Origin: HGM04593 sp045661225
GTDB taxonomy: Bacteria > Bacteroidota > Bacteroidia > Bacteroidales > Bacteroidaceae
Direction of reading: 5' to 3'
DNA length: 64,000 bases
Assembly (NCBI GenBank): GCA_045661225.1
Contig: JAZRFF010000016.1
Span: 9,208-73,207 of the forward strand
Part shown: positions 27,309-34,984 of the stretch, piece by piece
Layout: every line of letters starts with the position of its first letter
Position numbering within the stretch: position 1 is the first letter of the stretch
The notes under the pieces: model-generated
What the model was told of the DNA's origin: nothing
Seen by the model: only the letters and a program-made list of their open reading frames with translations
The model's database searches: none
Program-made: the position numbers and the translations under genes

Positions 27309-28796
27309 ATGAATTATCCTATTATTACCGCACAGCAGGCCGCAACCTACATAAACAACGGCGACGGAGTGGGTATTAGCGGCTTTACATTGTCGGGAAC
27401 TCCAAAGACTGTGCTTCCCGAGGTTGCAAAGCGTGCCGAAGAGCTGCACGCGGCCGGAAAGCCATTTAAGATAGACCTCTATTCGGGTGCTTCGACGGGT
27501 GACGCTATTGATGGTGTGCTTACGCGTGCCAATGCCATACGTTTCAGAGCTCCGTTTATATCGAATCCCACGGTGCGCAATGCGATAAACGGTAAGGAGA
27601 TTGCTTACTGCGACCTGCACCTCTCGCTAATGGCGCAGGACCTGCGTTACGGTTATATGGGTAAGGTAAATGTGGCTATTCTTGAGGCTATAGACATTAC
27701 TCCTGACGGGAAGGTCTATCTGACAACAGCGGGCGGTATTGGACAGACGGTTGCGAATCTCGCAGACAGGATTATCATTGAACGAAATAGTTTCCACCAC
27801 ACAATGGGCTTGCACGATGTGTATGAACCTCTTGACCCGCCTTGTCGCACGGAGATACCGATTTTTAAAGCATCGGACCGTATAGGCAGGCCTTATGTCA
27901 CAGTCGACCCCAAAAAAGTTGTGGGAATTGTGGAGGTTAATATGCCAAACGAGCAGGTTGTCTTTAAAGAGCTTGACCCGGTGACGCGCAAGATAGGCGA
28001 GAATGTCGTTGACTTTATTGCGGCAGAAATCAAACGGGGTAGAATTCCGGCGAGTGGATTGCCTATACAGAGTGGTATCGGCAACGTGGCCAACGCTGTG
28101 CTCAAAGGTCTTGAAGAGTGCAACGGAATTCCGCCGTTGGACCTTTATTCCGAGGTGTTGCAGGATTCTGTCATTAAGCTTATGGAACTTGGACGTGTGA
28201 AGGCGGGCAGTACCTGTTCTCTTTCTCTCAGTCAAGAGTGTCTGCAACACGTTTATGATAATCTTGACTTTTTCCGCGACAGGCTGATTCTGCGTCCTTC
28301 GGAAATTTCGAACCACCCCGAGGTTATCAGACGTCTGGGAATAATTGCAATGAACACCGCAATAGAGGTCGATTTATACGGCTGTGTAAACTCTTCACAT
28401 ATATGCGGCACGCGTCTTATGAACGGTATTGGTGGCTCCGGAGATTTTGCACGCAACGCGTTTGTGTCTATCTTTACCTGCCCGTCGACACAAAAGGACG
28501 GAATGATAAGTTCAATTGTGCCTATGGTTACACACGCCGACCATTCGGAACACGATGTGCGCGTGGTTGTAACAGAGTGGGGTGTGGCCGATCTTCGAGG
28601 AAAGTCTCCCGATGAACGTGCCAAGTGTCTTATAGAGAACTGTGCTCACCCCGATTACAGAGACCTTCTTTGGGGGTATCTGAAGATTGCCAAGAGTGGT
28701 CACGTTTCGCATAATGTTGCTGCGGCATTGGGTATGCACGCCACGTTCGAGCGTGACGGAGATATGAAAAATACTGATTGGACACGTTTTATATGA
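27309..28796 (+). CDS. Acetyl-CoA hydrolase/transferase family protein (succinate CoA-transferase type)
   Basis: 495 residues from the ATG at 27309 (MNYPIITAQQ). The class I CoA-transferase fold is seen from GDGVGISGFTLSGTPKTVLPE onward. The segment LDLYSEVLQDSVIKLMELG carries the Glu that forms the CoA-thioester intermediate, and GIGGSGDFARNAF and RVVVTEWGVADLRGKSPDER close the protein. In Bacteroidetes such enzymes move CoA between succinate and propionyl- or acetyl-CoA, linking fermentation end-products to ATP yield; which acyl-CoA is used here is not determinable. The stop overlaps the next start (ATGA). Confidence 0.9.
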   Translation: MNYPIITAQQAATYINNGDGVGISGFTLSGTPKTVLPEVAKRAEELHAAGKPFKIDLYSGASTGDAIDGVLTRANAIRFRAPFISNPTVRNAINGKEIAYCDLHLSLMAQDLRYGYMGKVNVAILEAIDITPDGKVYLTTAGGIGQTVANLADRIIIERNSFHHTMGLHDVYEPLDPPCRTEIPIFKASDRIGRPYVTVDPKKVVGIVEVNMPNEQVVFKELDPVTRKIGENVVDFIAAEIKRGRIPASGLPIQSGIGNVANAVLKGLEECNGIPPLDLYSEVLQDSVIKLMELGRVKAGSTCSLSLSQECLQHVYDNLDFFRDRLILRPSEISNHPEVIRRLGIIAMNTAIEVDLYGCVNSSHICGTRLMNGIGGSGDFARNAFVSIFTCPSTQKDGMISSIVPMVTHADHSEHDVRVVVTEWGVADLRGKSPDERAKCLIENCAHPDYRDLLWGYLKIAKSGHVSHNVAAALGMHATFERDGDMKNTDWTRFI

Positions 28797-29335
28797 CAAA
28801 TAAGAAAAAATTGGTTACAGATATGGGGCGCATTGACGGCGCGGCGTTTCGCGCCGCGCCTAAGTTGCCTCTTGTGATTGTGCTTGACAATGTTCGCAGC
28901 CTGCACAATGTTGGTTCGGTTTTTCGTACGAGCGATGCTTTCAGAGTCTCTCGCATTGTGCTGTGTGGAATAACTGCAACGCCGCCAAGCGCCGAGATTC
29001 ACAAGACGGCTCTCGGAGCCGAAGATGTGGTTGAGTGGCAGTACTGTGCGTCGACGTTGGACGCTGTAGAACAGTTGCGCAACGACGGGTATAAGGTTTT
29101 TTCAATAGAACAGTGCGAGGGGAGTATTGCCTTACAGGCTCTGACACTGGATTGCGGTGCTCGCTATGCAGTGGTGCTTGGGAACGAGGTTAAGGGTGTG
29201 CAGCAGGCTGTTGTAGATGCTTCGGAAGGGGCTATAGAGATACCTCAGTTCGGTACAAAGCATTCGTTGAATGTGTCGGTGACGGCAGGAATGGTTATAT
29301 GGGAATTTGCACGTAAATTGGGGCTTGTGCAGTAA
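28793..29335 (+). CDS. SpoU/TrmH-family RNA 2'-O-methyltransferase
   Basis: 180 residues from the ATG at 28793, which overlaps the previous stop by 4 bases. The SPOUT knot motifs are clear: motif 1 LDNVRSLHNVGSVFRTSDAF, motif 2 VVLGNEVKGV and motif 3 IPQFGTKHSLNVSVTAGM. These enzymes methylate a ribose in tRNA or rRNA using SAM. It lacks the N-terminal substrate-binding extension of RlmB, so the target could be tRNA, but that is not certain. Confidence 0.88.
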   Translation: MTNKKKLVTDMGRIDGAAFRAAPKLPLVIVLDNVRSLHNVGSVFRTSDAFRVSRIVLCGITATPPSAEIHKTALGAEDVVEWQYCASTLDAVEQLRNDGYKVFSIEQCEGSIALQALTLDCGARYAVVLGNEVKGVQQAVVDASEGAIEIPQFGTKHSLNVSVTAGMVIWEFARKLGLVQ

Positions 29336-29416
29336 TGTCCCGGGTATAATTGTTTGCCGTTTGTTAAAAAAAACTCTTAAAACTGTTTTTGGAGTGCGTA
29401 AATGGTAAAAAAAGAG

Positions 29417-29424
29417 TACCTTTG
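29417..29424 (+). promoter_or_regulatory. -7 promoter element before the ABC exporter gene
   Basis: TACCTTTG is an exact TAnnTTTG match, 47 bases before the ABC exporter start codon. The nearest TTTG (29388-29391) is 25 bases upstream, longer than the usual spacer, so the -33 element is uncertain. Confidence 0.4.
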
Positions 29425-29470
29425 CGTCGCTTTTTTAATATAATATAAACTTTAATTACTATAAAATCCT

Positions 29471-31312
29471 ATGAAGGAGTTTTTCAAGGTTCTTAAACGC
29501 TTTGTACCGCCTTACAAGAAGTATCTCTTTATGTCGTTGGTTTTCACGTTCTTGTCGGCAATACTCAACGTCTTTTCGTTTATGGTGCTGATACCAATCC
29601 TGCAGATCTTGTTCAAGATTACCGATACGTCGGGTGTTGAGTTTATTCCCTGGAGCGAGGCTACGTCGGGTAATATGAAAGATGTTGTGATGAACAATGC
29701 GACATACTATCTAAATACTCTTTCCGATGATTATGGCGCATCGCTTGTGCTGTTGCTTCTAGGATTGTTCCTCATTTTAATGACTTTGCTAAAGACTGCA
29801 AGCTACTTCGGCTCTTCGGCGTCTATTATACCTTTGCGTACAGGCCTTGTACGCGATCTCAGGACAACGGTCTATAACAAAGTGGTGAATTTGCCGATAG
29901 GTTTTTTCTCGAAGGAACGTAAAGGCGATATTATAGCACGTATGACAGGTGATGTTATTGAGGTCGAGAACTCAATCGTGACTTCGCTCGATATGCTCAT
30001 AAAGAATCCTATTTTTATTGTAATATACTTTGGCACACTTGTGTACATTAGTTGGGAGCTTACGCTCTTTACCATCTGTGTGATACCTTTCCTTGGTTGG
30101 ATAATGGGCTCCATAGGTCGTAAACTTAAGGCTAAGTCTTTGCTGGTGCAGCAGAAGATGGGCGAGACAACTTCGCAAATGGAAGAGACCCTTGGAGGGC
30201 TTAGAATAATCAAGGCTTTTATTGCTGAAAAGAAGATGTCGGCACGCTTCCTCAAGTGTAGTAACGAGTTGCGTGCGGCTGTGATGAGGGTTACTATGCG
30301 CCAGGCGCTTGCGCACCCCGTGAGTGAGTTTCTTGGAACTTGTGTGATTGTAATTGTGCTGTGGTTCGGCGGAACATTGATTCTTGGCGACAATTCTCCT
30401 ATATCGGCTCCGGCGTTTATCTACTATCTTACAATCCTTTACAGTATTATTAACCCTCTCAAGGAGTTCTCAAAGGCGTCATATAATATTCCAAGGGGCT
30501 TGGCTTCAATGGAGAGAATAGATGCCATTCTTAATGCCGAGAATCCTATTGCTGACGGCGATAAGGGCGTGGAGATTCCCGAGATGAAAGAGGGAATAGA
30601 ATATAAAAATCTCTCATTTTCGTATGATGGGGAGCATAATGTCCTCAAGAACATCAACCTGAAGATTGAGAAGGGAAAGACTGTTGCGCTTGTGGGTCAG
30701 TCGGGTAGTGGAAAATCTACAATGGTCGACCTTATACCGCGTTACTACGACGTCGAGCAGGGCGAGATTACCATCGATGGAGTGAATGTCAAGGATATGA
30801 AGGTGAAATCGTTGCGTGCGCTCATCGGCAACGTTAATCAGGAGGCTATTTTGTTTAACGACTCGTTCTATAACAATATTACTTTTGGTGTCGAGAATGC
30901 TACAATGGAGCAAGTGATTGAGGCTGCCAAGATTGCGAATGCTCACGAGTTTATTATGCAGACTGAACAGGGTTACGACACTTGTGTGGGTGACAGGGGC
31001 TGTCGACTATCGGGTGGTCAGCGTCAGAGAATAAGCATAGCTCGTGCTATTCTTAAAAATCCGCCTATCCTTATCCTCGATGAGGCTACCTCGGCTCTTG
31101 ATACCGAGAGTGAACGTCTTGTGCAAGAGGCTCTCGAGCGTTTGATGAAGGACCGTACTACTATTGCTATTGCGCATCGTCTCTCTACGATTAAGAACGC
31201 CGATGAAATTTGCGTGCTGCGCAACGGCGAGATTGTGGAGCGTGGCAAGCACGATGAACTTCTGAAACTCGATGGCGTGTATAAGCGTTTGAACGATATG
31301 CAGTCACTTTAA
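29471..31312 (+). CDS. ABC exporter, MsbA-like (fused TMD-NBD)
   Basis: 613 residues: six membrane helices in the first ~330 residues, then an ATP-binding domain with Walker A GQSGSGKST, Q-loop NVNQEAILFNDSF, signature LSGGQRQRISIARAIL, Walker B ILILDEATSALD and the switch His in IAIAHRLSTI. A homodimer would flip or export a hydrophobic substrate across the inner membrane, most likely lipid A-core as in MsbA, though multidrug export cannot be excluded. First gene of an apparent operon with the LOG and PfkB genes (gaps of 3 and 0 bases). Confidence 0.9.
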   Translation: MKEFFKVLKRFVPPYKKYLFMSLVFTFLSAILNVFSFMVLIPILQILFKITDTSGVEFIPWSEATSGNMKDVVMNNATYYLNTLSDDYGASLVLLLLGLFLILMTLLKTASYFGSSASIIPLRTGLVRDLRTTVYNKVVNLPIGFFSKERKGDIIARMTGDVIEVENSIVTSLDMLIKNPIFIVIYFGTLVYISWELTLFTICVIPFLGWIMGSIGRKLKAKSLLVQQKMGETTSQMEETLGGLRIIKAFIAEKKMSARFLKCSNELRAAVMRVTMRQALAHPVSEFLGTCVIVIVLWFGGTLILGDNSPISAPAFIYYLTILYSIINPLKEFSKASYNIPRGLASMERIDAILNAENPIADGDKGVEIPEMKEGIEYKNLSFSYDGEHNVLKNINLKIEKGKTVALVGQSGSGKSTMVDLIPRYYDVEQGEITIDGVNVKDMKVKSLRALIGNVNQEAILFNDSFYNNITFGVENATMEQVIEAAKIANAHEFIMQTEQGYDTCVGDRGCRLSGGQRQRISIARAILKNPPILILDEATSALDTESERLVQEALERLMKDRTTIAIAHRLSTIKNADEICVLRNGEIVERGKHDELLKLDGVYKRLNDMQSL

Positions 31313-31315
31313 CAG

Positions 31316-31864
31316 ATGGACAAAATGAAGAGCGTTGCTGTTTTTTGTGCTGCATCGGAGAGTATAGACCCTCTCTTTGTCTCTGCTGCCACCGAGGTCG
31401 GAACAATGCTCGGTCGCCGGGGTGTTACGCTTGTGTATGGTGGGGCACGTGCCGGACTTATGGAGGTGACAGCTAATGCGGCGAAGAGTTCCGGTGCGCG
31501 TGTCGTGGGAGTGGTACCTACACTTCTCGAGGAGCGTGACAGGGTTAGCGCTCTGCTCGACGAGAAGGCCTCTTGTCACAATCTTAGCGAGCGTAAGGAT
31601 ATTATGCTTGAGCGTAGCGATATTTCGGTAGCATTGCCTGGGGGTGTCGGGACACTTGATGAGATTTTCAGTGTGCTGGCATCGGCAACAATTGGTTATC
31701 ATAATAAACGCGTGGTGCTGTATAATGTGAATGGTTTTTGGGACGCGCTTTTAGCGTTGTTGCACTCTTTGAAGGCGGGTGGCTTTGTGCGTGGGAATCT
31801 TGATAGCCGGCTTTGTGTTGTTAACAATATTGAGGAACTTGAAAAAATAGTGTCAGAGGAGTAA
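31316..31864 (+). CDS. LOG-family protein (TIGR00730 type nucleotide phosphoribohydrolase)
   Basis: 182 residues, Rossmann fold. The motif LPGGVGTLDEIF is the PGGxGTxxE signature of the lysine-decarboxylase-like/LOG family, and GGARAGLMEVTANAA is the conserved nucleotide-binding loop. Characterised members release the base from nucleoside monophosphates such as cytokinin ribotides or AMP; the name lysine decarboxylase is a historic misannotation. The PfkB kinase starts right after its stop. Confidence 0.88.
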   Translation: MDKMKSVAVFCAASESIDPLFVSAATEVGTMLGRRGVTLVYGGARAGLMEVTANAAKSSGARVVGVVPTLLEERDRVSALLDEKASCHNLSERKDIMLERSDISVALPGGVGTLDEIFSVLASATIGYHNKRVVLYNVNGFWDALLALLHSLKAGGFVRGNLDSRLCVVNNIEELEKIVSEE

Positions 31865-32791
31865 ATGGGCAGGATAATTGGAATTGGAGAAACAGTGCTT
31901 GATATTCTTTTTAAAGATGAGCAACCGGTAAAGGCTGTTCCCGGCGGTTCGGTGTATAACAGCATAATCTCCCTCGGGCGTATGGGGCTTGATGTCTCGT
32001 TTATCAGCGAGGTGGGCGATGACCGTGTGGGCAAGATGATTCTTGCTCACTTGCGTGACAGTGGCGTCGATGCGTCGGCTGTCTGCTCTTTTTCGGGTGG
32101 TAAGTCCCCGCTTTCGTTAGCGTTTCTTAATGAGAGGAACGATGCTGAGTACCTTTTTTATAAGGATTATCCCAATAACCGTCTCGAAGTTGAGTTTCCC
32201 AAGATTAGTGCAGGTGACATTGTTCTGTATGGCTCTTATTTTGTGCTTAATCCGGTTCTGCGCGCAAAGACAAAGGCGTTTTTAGAGTATGCACACGAAC
32301 AAGGGGCGCTGCTCTATTATGACGTGAACTTTCGAAAGACGCACGTTCAGGAGCGTATAAGGCTTGCCGAGGCTCTCATTGAAAATCTTGAATTTGCCGA
32401 TATTGTACGTGGCTCGGCCGATGATTTTACCTATTTGTACGACACTGCCGATGCCGATAAAATCTATAAGGAGAAAATACAGTTCTATTGCCGGAATTTT
32501 ATTTTCACAAGCGGCGATGGCGATGTACGTCTTTTTACCAACAAAGGCTGTGAGAGCTTTCCTGTACCTAAGGTTGACGTTGTCAGCACTGTGGGGGCCG
32601 GTGATAATTTTAACGCAGGTGTACTTTATGGCCTAGCCCGGGCCGGTGTCAACCGCGAGGCATTGGCGGAAACGAGCGTTGAACAGTGGAAGAAAATTGT
32701 TGGTTGTGGCCTGGACTTCAGCGCGCACGCTTGCACGCTCATTGAAAATTATGTCGACAAACAGTGGGCGGCCGACTATTTAAAGAAATAA
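31865..32791 (+). CDS. PfkB-family carbohydrate/nucleoside kinase
   Basis: 308 residues, ribokinase fold. N-terminal GRIIGIGETVLDILF and PGGSVYNSIISLGRMG form the substrate side; the C-terminal VSTVGAGDNFNAGVLYGLA is the PfkB signature 2 with the catalytic Asp. It phosphorylates a sugar or nucleoside with ATP; the substrate is not predictable. It immediately follows the LOG gene. A nucleotide-salvage link is possible but is inference. Confidence 0.88.
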   Translation: MGRIIGIGETVLDILFKDEQPVKAVPGGSVYNSIISLGRMGLDVSFISEVGDDRVGKMILAHLRDSGVDASAVCSFSGGKSPLSLAFLNERNDAEYLFYKDYPNNRLEVEFPKISAGDIVLYGSYFVLNPVLRAKTKAFLEYAHEQGALLYYDVNFRKTHVQERIRLAEALIENLEFADIVRGSADDFTYLYDTADADKIYKEKIQFYCRNFIFTSGDGDVRLFTNKGCESFPVPKVDVVSTVGAGDNFNAGVLYGLARAGVNREALAETSVEQWKKIVGCGLDFSAHACTLIENYVDKQWAADYLKK

Positions 32792-32796
32792 CATTT

Positions 32797-33207
32797 ATGG
32801 AAAATACCTTTCGTAAAATATCTCTAAGGGCGGTGTTTGTGGCTATGGCTCTGCTTATGGCCGAAATGTTAGTGCCGCATCACCATTGCGAGGGTATTAT
32901 GGCTTGTGATTCCTCGCTCATCGGGGCGATGCACTTCGGGTATGAGTCCTGTGACTGTTGCGATGAAGGGCATTCTCACGGTGAGGAATTTTGTTGCTAT
33001 ACGACGCGGTTTTATTGTCCTAATCCGAGTGACAATGATTCCTTCGAAAAGAAGATAATCTCTTCTGTCTTTTATTTCCTTTTACAGGAACGGGATATTG
33101 TTTGTGCCGACCGGCCTGAGTCAGCCGGCGGTAATCAGCTTTATGCTTTTAAGATTCCTGATATTGGATTATCGGCGATTACTCTCAGAGCTCCGCCTGT
33201 TGCATAA
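32797..33207 (+). CDS. Small exported His/Cys-rich protein, DUF6769-like
   Basis: 136 residues from the ATG at 32797. One N-terminal hydrophobic segment (SLRAVFVAMALLMAEMLVP) is followed at once by HHHCEG, and then by clustered Cys and His (ESCDCCDEGHSHGEEFCC). The pattern looks metal-binding. I believe it resembles DUF6769 proteins of Bacteroidetes, but that needs a profile search. The next two genes encode an RND efflux adaptor and pump, so a role in metal sensing or handling at the envelope is plausible. Confidence 0.7.
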   Translation: MENTFRKISLRAVFVAMALLMAEMLVPHHHCEGIMACDSSLIGAMHFGYESCDCCDEGHSHGEEFCCYTTRFYCPNPSDNDSFEKKIISSVFYFLLQERDIVCADRPESAGGNQLYAFKIPDIGLSAITLRAPPVA

Positions 33208-33259
33208 CCTTACACAAGTGAGTTTAATTATTTAACAGGCTAATTTCTTATATATAATT

Positions 33260-34972
33260 ATGAAAAACACATTTATTGCAGTAATTCTTACTGTTCTTCT
33301 TTGCGGTTGCACGCACAGTCACACACAAGAGGCTGTTCACGAGCACTCGCATCTGCACAACTTTACGGCTTATACCGATGTAAATGAATTTTTTATGCAG
33401 CACGAGGGGTTGTCGGTTGGCGAAAAATCGTGTATCACACTGTTTGTGACACGCTTGCACGATTTTAAGCCCATCGGTGTTAATAGTGCTACGGCTACGC
33501 TCAAGATTGGCGATAGTGAACAGACGGCTACTGTAACTTCGGTAAAGAACGGAATTTTCAATTTCGATTTTGTGCCATCGGCAGCCGGCAGTGGTGCGTT
33601 GCTATTCGAGGTTGATGGCGACAAGGCTCATTTTCACATAGATGTTAATTCGGCTTGCGCAGAACACTCTCACGAAGGTCATTCTCACGCCGAGCACGGT
33701 GATGCTCATTCTCACGCTGCCGATGCTCATTCGCACAGCCACTCTCACGAGGGTCATTCTCACGCCGGGCACGGCGATGCTCATTCTCACGCTGCCGATG
33801 CTCATTCGCACAACCACTCTCACGAAGGTCATTCTCACGCCGAGCACAGTGATGCTCATTCTCACGCTGCCGATGTTCATTCACACAGTCACTCTCACGA
33901 AGGTCATTCGCATAGTGGACACGGCGAGGCTACCGAGGGTAAGCCTGATGATGTTGCCTTTGGTAAAGAGCAGAGCTGGAAAATAGATTTTGCGACAGCT
34001 GCGACCGAAGAATCGGCCTTTGGCGGTGTAATAAAAGTTGCTGCACGCGTTGCTGCAACTCCCGAGAATTTTACAACTATAGTTGCAACAGCAAGCGGTA
34101 AAGTGCAGTTCGTCGGCAATGTTGTCGAGGGTATGGACGTTGCGGCAGGCGATGCGCTTTTTTATCTTGAAGGTGGTGACGTGACCGACAATGACGCCGC
34201 GGTAAAGTTCGCCGAAACGGAGAGTAACTATCTCGTTGCAAAAGCCGATTATGAACGTAAAAAGCTCCTTTTCATCGAAAAAATAGTGTCGGAACGCGAA
34301 TTTCAGGCTGCTGAGGCTGCATATAAACAGGCCGAGGCGCGTTTCAGCAGTATGAAACGTAATTATGGAAACGGAAAGGTTACGTTAAAAGCCGCTCGTG
34401 CCGGTTATGTGGCAACACTCTTGGTTGCTAACGGCGACTATGTTAGCCCTGGAATGCCTCTTGCAACAGTGCAGTCAAATGGTTGTGTGAATATGACGGC
34501 GGAACTGCCTGTACGCTTTGCTGAGCAAGTGCGCAATATTACCGATGTCAATATAGAACTGCCGTCGGGTGAGGTGTATTCAATGAATGCTTGTGGAGGC
34601 CGTGTGGTTGCAGTGGGCAGTTCGGCCAATAGTTGTAATATGCTTCCATTGACCGTGTCGGCGGGTTCTATAGAAGGACTTATCCCCGGAAGCATAGTGA
34701 CACTGTATATTGTGTCGGAGAGTACAACGCATACTGTCGTTGTTCCACGTACAGCGCTTGTCGAGGAGATGGGTAACCATTTTGTTTTTGTGCAGAATAA
34801 CCCAATATCGTTTGAAAAACGTGCAGTCAAGGTGGGTGCGGACGATGGAATCAGGGTGCAGGTTCTTAAAGGCTTGCACGCCGGGGAACGTGTGGTTACA
34901 AAAGGTGCCGTGTCGCTCAAACTTTCGCAGGGTGCGGCGGCTCTTGACCCTCACGCAGGACACGTACATTAA
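33260..34972 (+). CDS. RND efflux periplasmic adaptor (membrane fusion protein) with His-rich repeat domain
   Basis: 570 residues. A lipoprotein signal with Cys17 (VLLCGC) anchors it. A beta-rich N-terminal domain (about 30-130) is followed by a His/Ser/Ala/Asp repeat domain (136 to about 222), three and a half copies of a 25-residue unit rich in HSHEGHSH. Then comes a CusB/HlyD-like adaptor: barrel-sandwich (ATASGKVQFVGNVVEGMDV), helical hairpin (ANVAKADYERKK-like region around 305-350) and membrane-proximal domain ending QGAAALDPHAGHVH. It should bridge the pump encoded next to an outer-membrane channel. The His domain points to Zn, Cu, Co or Ni. Confidence 0.9.
   Translation: MKNTFIAVILTVLLCGCTHSHTQEAVHEHSHLHNFTAYTDVNEFFMQHEGLSVGEKSCITLFVTRLHDFKPIGVNSATATLKIGDSEQTATVTSVKNGIFNFDFVPSAAGSGALLFEVDGDKAHFHIDVNSACAEHSHEGHSHAEHGDAHSHAADAHSHSHSHEGHSHAGHGDAHSHAADAHSHNHSHEGHSHAEHSDAHSHAADVHSHSHSHEGHSHSGHGEATEGKPDDVAFGKEQSWKIDFATAATEESAFGGVIKVAARVAATPENFTTIVATASGKVQFVGNVVEGMDVAAGDALFYLEGGDVTDNDAAVKFAETESNYLVAKADYERKKLLFIEKIVSEREFQAAEAAYKQAEARFSSMKRNYGNGKVTLKAARAGYVATLLVANGDYVSPGMPLATVQSNGCVNMTAELPVRFAEQVRNITDVNIELPSGEVYSMNACGGRVVAVGSSANSCNMLPLTVSAGSIEGLIPGSIVTLYIVSESTTHTVVVPRTALVEEMGNHFVFVQNNPISFEKRAVKVGADDGIRVQVLKGLHAGERVVTKGAVSLKLSQGAAALDPHAGHVH
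33665..33925 (+). repeat. 75-bp tandem repeat (about 3.5 copies) encoding a His-rich domain
   Basis: Units at 33665-33739, 33740-33814 and 33815-33889, with a partial fourth to about 33925. Each encodes 25 residues starting HSHEGHSHA and containing HSHAAD. Copies differ at only a few codons (for example AEHGD, AGHGD, AEHSD), so they are recent or are being homogenised. All are in frame. Confidence 0.92.
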
Positions 34973-34984
34973 AACCTTACCGCT

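Noticed and set aside
26880..27620. A 246-codon minus-strand frame opposite the small membrane-protein and CoA-transferase genes
   Set aside because: It crosses two real genes on the plus strand, and its product is Cys/Arg/His-rich without domain features.
33665..33925. CRISPR-like array
   Set aside because: Units are directly adjacent without unique spacers and lie in frame inside a protein-coding gene.
33602..33986. Open frames on both strands across the His-rich repeat
   Set aside because: They come from the repeat's base composition; the real frame is fixed by the adaptor domains on both sides.
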